Assembly: GCA_024509875.1 (NCBI GenBank)
Contig: JAMPIV010015260.1
Coordinates: forward strand, 62,001 to 126,000
From: Oreohelix idahoensis
Taxonomy: Eukaryota > Mollusca > Gastropoda > Stylommatophora > Oreohelicidae
Direction of reading: 5' to 3'
DNA length: 64,000 nucleotides
The notes under the pieces are model-generated. The model did not search any database. It saw only the letters and a program-made list of their open reading frames with translations, and was not told the origin of the DNA. Below are positions 46,916 through 57,449 of this stretch, piece by piece (position 1 is the stretch's first letter; every line of letters starts with the position of its first letter). The translations under genes and the position numbers were made by a program.

Positions 46916-47256
46916 AGTAGTAGGGAATGCGCAACTTAGTTATTATTCTGGTGGAGCTGATGGTGGAGCGCTGGTGGAGCATGACTTTTATATAGCAAAA
47001 AAATGGCGGCGCGCTGGTGGAGCGCATGACTTTTATATAAGGGAAATGTGGTGGGGCAAGATGGCGGACTTGAGCTAACAAGGGGAGGTTATATGGGGCA
47101 AGATGGCGGACTTGAGCTAACAAGGGGAGGTTATATGGGGCAAGATGACGGACTTGAGCTAACAAGGGGAGGTATTTTTAGACTTTTAGATAACAAGAAG
47201 AGGCGGGGCAAGATGGAGGGGTAGAATACTACCTGTTTTGCGCATTCCCTACTACT
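46916..47256. mobile_element. Miniature element with the same termini on the palindrome axis
   Basis: 341 bp starting AGTAGTAGGGAATGCGCAA and ending with its complement. Inside are TGACTTTTATATAGCAAAAAA and GGTGGAGCGC-type blocks resembling the outer subterminal iterons, and three copies of a 42-bp unit (47053-47178). The flanking six bases (TCAAGT left, ACTTGA right) are complements and not a direct repeat, so there is no target duplication of its own. The body is not palindromic. It looks like a MITE-sized relative of the large element. Confidence 0.7.
47053..47178 (+). repeat. 42-bp tandem repeat, three copies, in the loop
   Basis: GGGGCAAGATGGCGGACTTG starts units at 47053, 47095 and 47137, with a fourth degenerate start at about 47204. 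The 42-bp period keeps frames open and explains the repetitive minus-strand frame 47165-46890. Confidence 0.95.
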
Positions 47257-47654
47257 ACTTGAGCCCTTCGAAAAATCGATAGCCGTTATTTACTCAGGGA
47301 ACAGGTGTGAATACTTTGAGGTCTGTTTCGGCACGTTCCAGCGTAAACCCAGTTACCGTTTATTTGTAATACACGCGGGTGTCTGGATGGTTTATTGACG
47401 GGGAAAGAAAGCCCTTAGAGATAACTTTTTTCTTTGCGACCAACCATTTTAAACAAAAGTTTTACAAAAATAAAATAAAATAGAGTATCAAACAAAGTAT
47501 TTTTTAAATAAAACTTAACAAAAAAGTGAGAAACACGTTAGAATGTTAAATATATGTCTGTTATTTCTCTGTTTAAATATCTGGCCGTTTGTTGTTCGCT
47601 AGGCGTATTTTTCTTAACAGACACTGTGAAGACATAACCTACACAAAGGTCTAA

Positions 47655-47661
47655 ATGTGTG

Positions 47662-47694
<33 letters not shown>

Positions 47695-47790
47695 CTGTGT
47701 GTCTGTTTGTCTGTGTGTGTCTGTGTGTCTGTGTGTGTCTGTGTGTGTGTCTGTGTGTGTGTCTGTGTGTGTCTGTATGTGTCTGTGTAT
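47655..47790. repeat. (TG)n/(TGTGTC)n microsatellite
   Basis: Expanded relative to the mirror site at 46488-46516. This is the clearest difference between the arms. Confidence 0.95.
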
Positions 47791-48506
47791 TCGGTACTCT
47801 GTATTATGATGTATATCTTTAAAAATGTTAGTGTATTCGTTAGGAGACCATAAATAACTTTAAAAATATCTGTTTTTCGTGTGTTAGGGTGTAAAAATAT
47901 TTAATAAAATTATAAAAAGGTTTTAGTTGTTTGTGTATTGTATTAAATATTTAAACAAAAAGATATGTCTGTGTTAGGCTGTAAAAATATCTCTGTAGCC
48001 AAATATCTGTTTGCTATTTTTATCTGTTAAGATGTTAACTCAGATACTAAATTGTTATCTGTTAAAATGTTAAATTCTTACACGTCATTTTTAAAGAGTG
48101 GTTGATAAGCCTTAACCGATTATGTACTAGGAAAAAAGATTTTCCTTATTTTCTCACCTACTGTTAGACAAGTATTTTTGTTCATTTTTGCGAGATTTAT
48201 TTGTGTTAACATAACAAATATAAAAAAGACAGAATCTGATACCTCAAAAATTAATAAACACTTTTATCACATTAAAAATAATATTTAGAACATACCATAT
48301 TTGTCTAGCTACACAAAGAAAAACCCCTTGTTACAAACTAGCAAAACACGTTAATAAGGCTTATTACTTAAACGAAAGGGCGTCACATGTCTAGCAAACA
48401 TGTTGGGTCAACCACAGGCTCAGTTTTTAATCGATATCTGTCTGACAGCGCGCGCGGGGGATTTTTTTCACATAGAATAAGAAATAACACTGTGTTTATT
48501 CTCTTG

Positions 48507-48540
<34 letters not shown>

Positions 48541-51031
48541 TTCTCTCTCTCTCGCTCTCTCTCTCTCTGTATTTAACTGATTGTTACATATAAGACTGTA
48601 TTTATTCTTTCTCTCTCTCTCTTTCTCTCTCTCTTTCTTTCTCTCTAACTCTCTCTCTCTATCAGGTGTTTGAGGGGACAAAACATTTTGCGATCAACCA
48701 TTTTAAAACGGTTTATAAAACACTAGAATAATGTCCCTCTGTATATAAAAAATATAGATTGTTTCAAAATACTAATATATATAAAAATATATCCAGAACA
48801 AGATACAAATCATGTCTTTAAAAAAGCAAGCTTTAAAATATCTGATAACTATAAAAGAAATGTACCAAACAGACACTTATATTGTTGTAAATGTTTTTTA
48901 AACACAGTGATTCTCAAATTCTTGAACAGTGAATCTCAAATTCTTGATTCTCAATACATGTTGGTTGAGTTCTTACATTTTTTTTTAATTCTCACAATGT
49001 TTTACACCAAAGGTTCTCATAATTGGGTGGTTGGGTTCTCACGTTTTTTAGCACGAATCTTACGTTCTTGAAACAGTGATTCTCACGTTTTTTAGCATGT
49101 TTGTTGTTTGAAACATACAATATAATAACTGTGTATGAGTGACGTGAACAGAAATTTACGAGTGATGTTTTTTTTGCGGGTCATTGATCTGGTTTCAAAC
49201 CAGGGCGAGGTCGATTTTCCTGTTCATACGTTATGATAACGTTTTTATCGACCAAACCATGCCGAAGCGCTTGCGCGCGAACTATTTTCTGAAACTGTGT
49301 TTCTACACAACAACCAATCTGGCTCCATCACGAAATTCATACGCTCAGACTACTTTTATTGGAAAGTCATTGTCTTAATCACGAATTGTTTTAGACATGT
49401 CTCATTCTTTAACCAGACCTGGACCGGTGAACGTCTCTGAAAAAAACGTTGTGAAAGCCTTCTCATATCAAACTTCTGAAAAAGCAACAGCTCACCACCA
49501 AACGTATGTTATTCTGTTTTTATTCGTATTTTGTGTTAAATATCTCTGGCCTTTAAGAGATATATCTCTGTGTCTTTTTAATGGTATTCTGTGGAAAAAT
49601 ATCTGGGTATGTGTTTGTGTTTTCATGTTTTTTTTTTTCCTAGGCGTATTTTCTTAACACTCAGAGACTGGAAGAAAACCCTATACAAAGTTCTAAATGT
49701 ATTATATGTATATGTGTGTATTCGTCTGTTTTTCCCTATAATAATATAAAAAAATAATAGGCAGTTAAAATATATAACACTTCTTTATATATAAAAATAA
49801 ATATTTTTATATAGCTGTTTGTTTTCGCTAGGTTATATACAATAAATATCTTTATGTTTAAAAATATCTGTTTTGGTTGTATTCGTTTGTTTTCGTTTAT
49901 GTATTCGGTCTTCGTGATTTTGTGTTAAGGTGTTAAATATAAATAAATATCTCTGTTATTTTTATCTGTGTGTTTTGTTAAGAGGTTAACTCCGAGACTA
50001 ACTTATTATTCCTTATCCGTGTGTTGTATTAAATATCTGTTTTCTATTTAAAAGACATGTCTGTGTATTCGCTTTTTCGCTAGCCAGTGTTGGTAAAGGC
50101 TGTTTCAAAGTTAATATGTCTAGACTAATAGGTATTTTAATAATAGTTGTTTGTTAAATTCTTACATGTGTGTATGGTTTAGCTAAGTTAAGAATTATCC
50201 GACTTATTTTTTTATGTGGTGGGTGTAGTAGTGAGAAAAATTCCTTAGTTTAATCCTTATCTACGTTTCTCGTCTATTGTTAAACTCGTGCGAAAGCAAA
50301 TTATATTTGGGTTTTGAAAAATTATCCGTGATACTTACAACTTGTAATACTTTCTGATAACAACACTCTAAACTTGTATAGACTAATAGTCTATTTCAAA
50401 TACTTGCTTGGATGTAGCGCAAAGATGTTTGGGTAGATCGATAAATTGATTTGATTCCACAACACATGCGCTCGAGTCGTATTTCTGTACTCACAAGCTG
50501 CTTCTATAAAGAACTTCTCATAGTAACTACAAAACATATTACTTTAAAAATAACTAAGGACCCGAGTCACTACAAACTACCTAACCAGCCAGTGAAAATT
50601 AGACAACATAATAGTTTAGAAAATGGCGTATTTTGGCTTTTAAAACAATACTGAACTACACACGGAAAAAGATAGAGATAATACAATCAACATATTACAT
50701 TAAGTCACCTTGCTATAACCATGATTGAAACTAACATACACTTTAATAAATACTTATATTTTCGTTATTTTAAAAAAGGACAGGTCAATTCGGTACTGTT
50801 TCGTGAATGGGCTGAGTTTTAAATCCATATCTTTGCTTCCACAGCGCGCGCGCGTGGACCGTTCTGATATGTTAAACAAAATTATTTCCTTTAATAACAG
50901 ACTAAACAATAAGACTAGTTATAAGGAAGAGTAGGCGTGAGTATACCTATCTATAAATCTGTGTTTTATTTACCTGTTTATTCTCTCTCTCTCTTTCGCT
51001 CTCCCTCTCTCTCTTTCTCTTTCTCTCTCTT

Positions 51032-51088
<57 letters not shown>

Positions 51089-51143
51089 ATGTATTTAATT
51101 TTATTTATGTGTGCCTAACGTCTTTTTGTTCATCTTTTCACAG

Positions 51144-52493
51144 ATGGAGTCAATTCAACGACGGGGCTATGCCTGTTTACGCTGCCAGTCTGTTTTCAAG
51201 CGAGGTCATGATCTCACTCGGCATATGGCCACAGCACACGACCGCCACAATCATGAGTGCGCTTTCTGTGGTTTAGTATTTACCAGACCCGATACGCTGA
51301 AACGTCACATAGAGAATAAACATGGGTCCGGCTCAGCACAAACAGACACATCAGTGGCACAAACCAGTCTGATATGTAGCAGATGTGGGGAGACCTTCAC
51401 GAGGCGCGCCGACCTATCAAGACACAGCAAAACCAGGCACTCGCTGACTCTACTAGTATGTGAGGTCTGCAATAAAAACTTTACCCGCCTTGACAATCTA
51501 CGCATCCACAGAAAACACCAACACACCTCTTCAACAGCAGCAGACACCGCAGCAACACCGCAGAACCCACCAATACCACCGCACCATAATGACCGCGCAC
51601 TAGCATCACGTGTCACAACAACAGACTCAACGCACCAACAGACACCACCAGCCGGTGCCATAACAGACTCAGCATCTATGGCGGTCTCTACCACCACAAC
51701 AACTTCCACACTACCAAGAGCCCTCTATTCAACAAGTCCCACCCCATCTCACCCACCAAAAAACAGGTCAGACCAAGAAACGCCCCATGATCAGTACCCA
51801 GTCCCATATAAAAAAAAAACCCTGCTTGACGTCTGAAGAAGACAGCTTACGAGACTTACAGGCTGACATTAAAGAAATATATATACAGAATTGGAGTGCG
51901 ATCAAGACACATTCCAATAAACATAAATATTTATCGACTTTCACTTTTTTCCATAATAGCCAAAGAATTGAATGGGAAAGTCTTTTGCTTCCTGTCTTTA
52001 CACAACAGACAAAACGCTTCAAAATTAACTTCAGTCACCACGTAGTTTTGAGACACAGAGAAACAAATGACCTCCGTTTCTTTCATGCCTCAAATAATAA
52101 TAGTTGTGTGTTAGAACAGCCTCACTTAATCAACAACATTACAGATTTCAAATCTTTTCTCTCAAACTTACAAGACACCGACATTATCACAAACGCACAA
52201 TTAAACAGACCCAATACAAAATATTATGTTGAAGCAATCCCGGCCACATCCTTCTATCTATATCATATTCAAGACCACTCAATCGCTTGAACAAACACCA
52301 CAACAAAATAGACAAAAACACATTCTTAGACGTCCTCAACACACAACAAGCACAGGGTGGGAAAAATATCGGATTCAGAGCATACAAATCCTCCATCTAC
52401 ACATATGAACAACATCGCAGCGCCCTATCTTACTTTTACATAAAACGACAGGTACATCCCGACAACGTCACCACCTCACCCCTCAACATTTAA
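51144..52493 (+). pseudogene. Four-finger C2H2 protein with Polinton PolB-N-like region, right copy
   Basis: Mirror of the gene at 43120-41771, reading outward. ATG at 51144 follows TTTTCACAG. The four C2H2 fingers are intact. Here the first lesion is different: an extra A in the A-run near 51760 shifts the finger frame, which ends at 51836, while the second region is open at 51787-52290. The later frame change near 52285 (into 52287-52493) is shared with the left copy. Relative to the left copy the only residue differences I noticed in this second region are of the type SFA/SIA near its end. The function is presumably DNA binding, with the second half of unknown role. Both copies look inactive unless the shifts are sequence errors in homopolymers. 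Confidence 0.75.
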
Positions 52494-53894
52494 ACTGTCT
52501 TCCACTATGTACACACAAAACACAATACACACAGATACCTACAGGTATATACAACACCTCTATTTCTTACGACGTGACGACAATGTGACGACTCCCCTCA
52601 AGGTCTGGCCTGCAACTGTGATATTGTATATAATGTAAATAATGTAACACCCCCCCAATATAAATATGTATTATTGTAAATATCACTATGTGAAAATATC
52701 AATGTTTGATAATGTTAAAAAATACTGTCTTTCCTATATAATTATATACTCATTTGCTAAAAAATTACTGTATAATTTATTATGTTAAAAAATACTATAT
52801 ACTACCATATATACTCCTGTTTGCTATTACAAAAACACTATTGAATATAAAATAAAAACTATATTAACTAAAACGCTTTTTTTTGTTACCTATATCGTCC
52901 GTTGTATGTCTCAATATATCGTCTAACTGTTGTAAAATAACTGTTTGTATAACTGTTGTAAAATATGTATGTCTAAATGTTCGTATACATATCGTCTTCC
53001 TATTGTCTAAAAGTCTTCTTCTTATCTAAATATATCGTCTAACTATCGTCTTCCTATTATCTCCCTATTATATGTATATATCGTCTAACTGTTCGTATAA
53101 CTGTTGTAAAATATGTCTATATGTAAAATAAACAATACACAACAATACCGTGACGCACTTTCGATGGTAGACCTAGTGCAGGTCTCTAACACTTCACTCC
53201 CATATATATATATATTGTATATACAACAATTAAAATACACGCACACAATAACCCATACCCCAACACACCCCACTATACATCGTCATCCTCCCCCTCGCAC
53301 AAAAACAATACCCGCTTCCTTAAAAAATCCATTAGTAACCTAAGTCCCCGTTATCGATTTTTATATTTTCCTCTTTAACTCAAGTATTCTTTTAAAAGAG
53401 ATCATTAACTATATACTTCTATCTAACACTTCACTCCTGCATCGTACATACAACCACCAGCTACACCCCAGCACACACCCATGAGGCATCACCGCCAGCC
53501 AAAAAGCAATACCCGTTCCCTTAAAAAACCCCTTAGTAACCTAAGCCACCGTCACCACAGATGCATCCTGACAACGTCACCACATCTCCGTATATATGAA
53601 TGTATATATGTGTGTATATATGTCTAAACAAACACACCAATACACTACCAACACAATACTTCACACAAAAATCCACCCTAACCCACCCCGCCAGCTACAT
53701 CGTCACCCACGCCAGCCCAAAAAAGGCACTTCAAAAAACCCTCTTAGTAACCCAACATTATCGATTTTTTTAAATTTTCCGTCATTATCGATTTTTTATA
53801 TATATTGTCTAAGTATTTTGTATACACAACACCATTATCGTATATTACTATATAAAAAGTCATACATCTGATCGTCAGAGGAAGCCTCGCCGCT

Positions 53895-54115
53895 AAAATA
53901 TATCGCTATATAAAAAGTCATGCGCCGCCGCCTGAATACTACCTAAGTTAAAATATATCGTTATATAAAAGTCACACGCCGCCGCCTGAATACTACTAAG
54001 TTAAAATATATCGCTATATAAAAGTCATGCGCCGCCGCCTGAAACGCCGCCTGAAATCGATCGAGTTTTTTGCTATATAAAAGTCACACGCCGCCGCCTG
54101 AATACTAACCGTTTG
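53895..54115 (-). repeat. Subterminal iterons, right
   Basis: Mirror of 40184-40385. GCTATATAAAAGTCA followed by YRCGCCGCCGCC recurs, with a small extra duplication (GCCGCCTGAAACGCCGCCTG) near 54035-54055. Confidence 0.85.
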
Positions 54116-54138
54116 GTACATTCCCTACTACTCACGAT

Positions 54139-54907
54139 ATCAAATTCCAGCCTACTTTGGTCACATAGATCTAGACCATCATCCAAATACGAGTAGATTC
54201 ACACACCCTGGGATGCCGCCAACATACAGACACTACCTATACCCCCAAATATAGACGAACTAATCTCCTCTGCCGACACACACAGTCAGGCACCAGAGCC
54301 CGAGATCTAATCTCCTCTGCAGACACACACAGTCAGGCACCAGAGCCCATCGAATACCAAACTTAACCCTCTATCTCCGCTGCTCCACCTGGATCGCCAC
54401 CTTACTAGAACTACACTCCAAAGTACACTCTCTAATATATCAAAAGGACACGTCAGACGCTAGCTGCCACTTAATTAAACCACCTTAGACATATTTCTGA
54501 CATTACTTCCACTTATCACCAACATTGATTTGTAAACATTGTCGAACAAAATACATAACAACAATGTCCAACTGATACTGTACTGCGAAGAAAAACTCTG
54601 TAACTGTGATCTCAGAAAAGAACAAAACTGGGTCACATACCGCAACGCGTCACGCTTGACCGCCTACAGTTCACTACCTATAGACTGGCAAACACACATA
54701 CCCAAAGCTGGCAACCGAAAAAAGCTCACTATCGTGACTTAACAAACAGAGGGCGCCAACACGGCTCCAACCTTCTAACACTCTGTGTACATAATACGTA
54801 CTGGCCTTTATATAGCAAACATAGGCACTACGGTCTTGCTATCAAATATCATACAATACTGCAAAACCACTGGCCCCACGGCCTATAGAATAGACGAGCC
54901 TTCCAGA
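54139..54907. other. Flank of the palindromic element; 47-bp duplication
   Basis: CTAATCTCCTCTGCCGACAC at 54260 is repeated at 54307 (CTAATCTCCTCTGCAGACAC), a 47-bp tandem duplication running to about 54352. No gene is supported. This DNA was contiguous with 40149 before the 14-kb element inserted. Confidence 0.6.
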
Positions 54908-56180
54908 TGTCAACACAAACTATTTATACTGTGGATTTCAATACCACAGCATACAATAGCTGACATTAATTAACAATAACACCTTTAACAGGTAAGTTCC
55001 CTTTAATAACAATGCACACAATAAAGCCCCACACGGCTCATAATACATATTCTTCTTCTTCTTCGTACACTCTCAGACGTCCACTTGAATGTTCTCAAAG
55101 AAAGCAGTAGTCAGTTTGAGGCTATTTGAATCCCCGTAAAGCTTTTCCACGAAAGAAGCTGGCGTCGGCCATATGCACTTTCTCTGTACCACATATAAGG
55201 GGCAACTTTGAAGCAGATGCTCAGCAGTCATTTTATCAGTGCCACAGTTACACTGATCGGTAGTTCCTATCTTTAGCTTGTTGAATAGATGGTATCTCAA
55301 TCTGTTGTGGCCAGTGCGGAGTCTGAAGATTACCACTTGTTCTCTTCTGTGGAGGTGGTAGTCTTCATTTGTTTCTGTGGACTCTTTGCCTCCTCAAAAG
55401 GTGGGCTGAGTTCTGTCACATTCCATTTGTTTCTGTAACTGATTCTGATAAAACTCATTGCCGGCGATGTTACAATGAGATGGGATCCATTGGATCACAA
55501 CACTTTTGAATCGTTGACAAAGTTTGTGAAGCACTACTCTGAGATCATCCAGGTCTGTATTATTTTGGCTTTTCAACGATGCAATTACTGACTGTGCATC
55601 AGTAAAGAAAGCAACTTGTCTCTCTGTCCTTTCTTCTGTCAATATAACATCTGCTGCAGTTTTCAAGGCCTCTGCCTCTGCTCTGAAGTTGCTGGAGAAT
55701 CGTGCTGTCGCCACTGACAGCCTTTTTTCTGCACCAGTGCTTAAGGTCAGAAAGACACCCCCACCTCCATTTTCTGTTGCATTTGTTGCTGATCCATCTG
55801 TGTATGCATGGGTCCAGGTGTTGCGTGGATAATGTGTCTCTATGTATTTTGTCGCTATGGATTTTCTATCTGTTGCAGTTTGGCTCTTTTTACTTTCAAT
55901 TCCAGGAATGTTTTCTATCATTTTAGGGAAACGATTTTGTTTCCAAACTGGAAGCTTGTGTGCAGTGTAGATGGGTTAACAGTGGATATTTCATCTATGG
56001 ATACTGCTCTCATTTGTTGTTTGGTTGATTCTACAAAATTACTTCGTTTTAGTCTTTGCCTTCTAAGAGCATTTATTCTATGGCACATTGGGTGGTCTGT
56101 TAATACATATGAAATACACTGGCTACAACTGACAATACAGCTTGCATTAATAACAACTTAATATATGAATGTCCTACCCA
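54908..56180 (-). repeat. Second copy of the TG...CA repeat, split by a LINE
   Basis: TGTCAACACAAACTATTT to ATGTCCTACCCA, with 213 bp of repeat sequence net. It matches 27031-27286 but lacks 43 bp after TTCAATAC. It is interrupted by the LINE at 55051-56100. It may be the partner LTR of the minus-strand Gypsy-like element. Confidence 0.7.
55051..56100 (-). pseudogene. 5'-truncated LINE (RNase H and Cys/His tail), 10-bp target duplication
   Basis: TAATACATAT at 55041-55050 and 56101-56110 flanks the piece. Minus frame 55921-55394 is an RNase H domain: HAYTDGSATNATENGGGG, FRAEAEALKTAADV, AFFTDAQSVIASL and IQWIPSHCNIAGNE, giving D, E, D and the late His. The expected ADRLAK after GNE is replaced by FYQNQLQ, from a frame change. 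The tail CNCGTDKMTAEHLLQSCP lies at 55336-55073 in another frame. The 3' end is GAGTGTACGAAGAAGAAGAAGA. It is the same family as 472-1066. Confidence 0.9.
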
Positions 56181-57215
56181 CTGGTATGGCCATCCTGAAT
56201 GAACATCACAAATGACTTTCGCTCACCGGCGAAAGCTTATGTACTAGAATTAGGCAAGAATAAATCACAACTAGCTTAATACCACCGCTCTACAAAAATG
56301 CCGCTAGAAGAAATACACTGACATTCTAGCAAAATGCACTAACATCCAAAGATCGCATGGAGAAAATGCAAGCACTAAACCAGGACCACAATGGCGAACT
56401 CTCTCCAGCAAAAACGCTGACAGGGAACCAAAACGATGTATCCTGATCGGCAGCCAGAAAACAACTAACTTTTAGCGCTAGAATTTGTGACCACTTCCCT
56501 TTCCAGTCAGCTGACCAACCGGGTTTTTTATTATCTCAGTGTCGCCACTTACAGCGTGACCAACTTAATATTTTGTCGAACATATATACTGTGACACAGG
56601 CTTAAGTTAACTCTGAAAATATACGGGGAAAATTAAACAATTAACTCGGGTTTGTAATAAAATAAACCATCAAATATTTTATTTCATTTCTATACATTTA
56701 GTATAAAATCATTTATTTTGCTCTGAAAATGTAAACAGAAGCTGGAGCTGTGGAGCAGTCAACATTTTATGTGCTACACTCCAGCTCCGGGCAAGAACAT
56801 GCTGCTCCACTGCTCCAGCTCCTGGCTCCGCTCCAAAGCACTGGTTATGTATAAGCAAAGAAAGAATAGTCCAACTGCTTCCTTAGGTACGCCGTAAAAG
56901 GCGACTAAAATGAGATTATGCATGGGGTTGGCTATTTCATCATGTAAAAATGTTGCTACAGAAGCAACCGCTGCCGGATGTTGTGCTTTGGCGTAGTCTT
57001 CCAAATCGGGGCCATCTGTAGTGGTGGCAACATGCTACGTAGCGAGCGAAAACAAAAGAATGACGATAATGATGATGATGGTGATACACAAGTCGTGGTG
57101 GTTTGCTGTAGTTTACGCGCATGTGCGAAGTTCTCGATTTAAATAGCGTTAGACCACGTTTCTCTATGCTATCGAAATACCTTCTGTTCATATCTCTTTG
57201 GCCGACACTCAGCCC
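56181..57215. other. No supported gene; possible hAT end
   Basis: At about 56740-56835 GAGC-rich sequence (GCTGGAGCTGTGGAGCAG and its near-complement CTGCTCCACTGCTCCAGC) ends in GCTCCGCTCCAAAGCACTG. On the minus strand this starts CAGTGCTTTGGAGCGGAGC, a hAT-like terminus. No second end was found. Confidence 0.35.
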
Positions 57216-57449
57216 TCAAGCCAGATGATGATGATGATATAATCCCTTTAGCTGTGAGCAGGTAGCTCTTGACAGCTCATTGCCTCTCTGACAAGTCTTC
57301 CTCAGTTGTTGTGATGATGTGTAGAGTGTATTGTGGATGGTTGGGTGCGATGGGAGTAGCTGGTGTCGCAGGTCAGTTAGTCTTGGGCACTGTAACAGCA
57401 GGTGTTCAACTGATTCCTCAAGTGTCAAAGCAATAACATTTTTTTTCAA
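57216..57449 (-). pseudogene. LINE 3' scrap (Cys/His tail)
   Basis: The minus frame gives LEESVEHLLLQCPRLTDLRH, the EHLL-x2-CP pattern seen at the end of RNase H-type LINE pol proteins. A (ATC)n tail follows (CATCATCATCATC on the minus strand near 57231). Only about 75 residues remain. It is a different family from 55051-56100. Confidence 0.6.

Larger units (their letters stand above)
40150..46934 (+). repeat. Left arm of the inverted repeat
   Basis: About 6.8 kb and the inverse complement of 47238-54132. From the outside in it has subterminal 54-bp iterons, AT-rich spacer, the minus-strand zinc-finger gene (43120-41771), a (GA)n tract (43181-43296), AT-rich DNA in which AAATATCTG-like words recur, a second (GA)n tract (45615-45770), a short (CA)n, and the inner AGTAGTAGGG motif. 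Confidence 0.95.
40150..54132. mobile_element. Giant palindromic Polinton/Maverick-like element
   Basis: 13,983 bp flanked by the perfect 6-bp duplication CACGAT (40144-40149 and 54133-54138). It starts AGTAGTAGGGAATGTACC and ends with the exact complement, so the ends are 5'-AG and CT-3'. A 6-bp duplication with AG/CT ends is characteristic of Polintons. The left arm 40150-46934 and right arm 47238-54132 are inverse complements, with scattered substitutions (such as 41982 and 46819) and microsatellite length changes. The 303-bp loop is not palindromic. Each arm has one outward-facing zinc-finger gene whose second half resembles the N-terminal region of Polinton polymerase B genes. No polymerase core, integrase, ATPase, protease or capsid frame is visible, so it is non-autonomous. 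Usual Polintons are 15-20 kb with TIRs of roughly 0.1-1 kb. IS3EU-type elements also make 6-bp duplications and are the main alternative. Confidence 0.8.
47238..54132 (-). repeat. Right arm of the inverted repeat
   Basis: About 6.9 kb and the inverse complement of the left arm. The extra length is largely an expanded TG/TGTC microsatellite (47655-47790), much longer than the roughly 30-bp (CA)n at the equivalent left-arm site (46488-46516), and a short duplication in the subterminal iterons near 54043. Confidence 0.95.

Noticed and set aside
46890..47165. Minus frame with LAQVRHLAPYNLP repeats
   Set aside because: It is produced by the 42-bp tandem repeat (multiple of three) in the central loop and has no start context or family resemblance.
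47659..47853. Cys/Val-rich plus frame
   Set aside because: Translation of the (TG)n microsatellite.
48387..48681. Ser/Leu and Arg/Glu frames, with mirror at 45695-45880
   Set aside because: They arise from (CT)n/(GA)n tracts in the palindrome arms.
49184..49657. Candidate upstream exon for the zinc-finger gene (frames at 49184-49378 and 49397-49657, donor GTATGT near 49504)
   Set aside because: The donor phase does not join the finger frame at 51144, and the mirrored copy gives no independent support.
51305..51709. 134-codon minus frame, mirrored at 42555-42959
   Set aside because: Antisense of the zinc-finger gene, and both copies are the same shadow.
40150..54132. Head-to-head dimer junction of a linear viral genome
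   Set aside because: In a dimer the inner ends would read ...CCCTACTACT then AGTAGTAGGG. Here the inner motifs face the opposite way around a 303-bp non-palindromic loop. The perfect 6-bp duplication also shows one insertion event.
40150..54132. Palindrome as a pure assembly artefact
   Set aside because: The arms differ by substitutions and a large microsatellite expansion, the centre is non-palindromic, and outer flanks are different except for the 6-bp duplication. It still needs read support.
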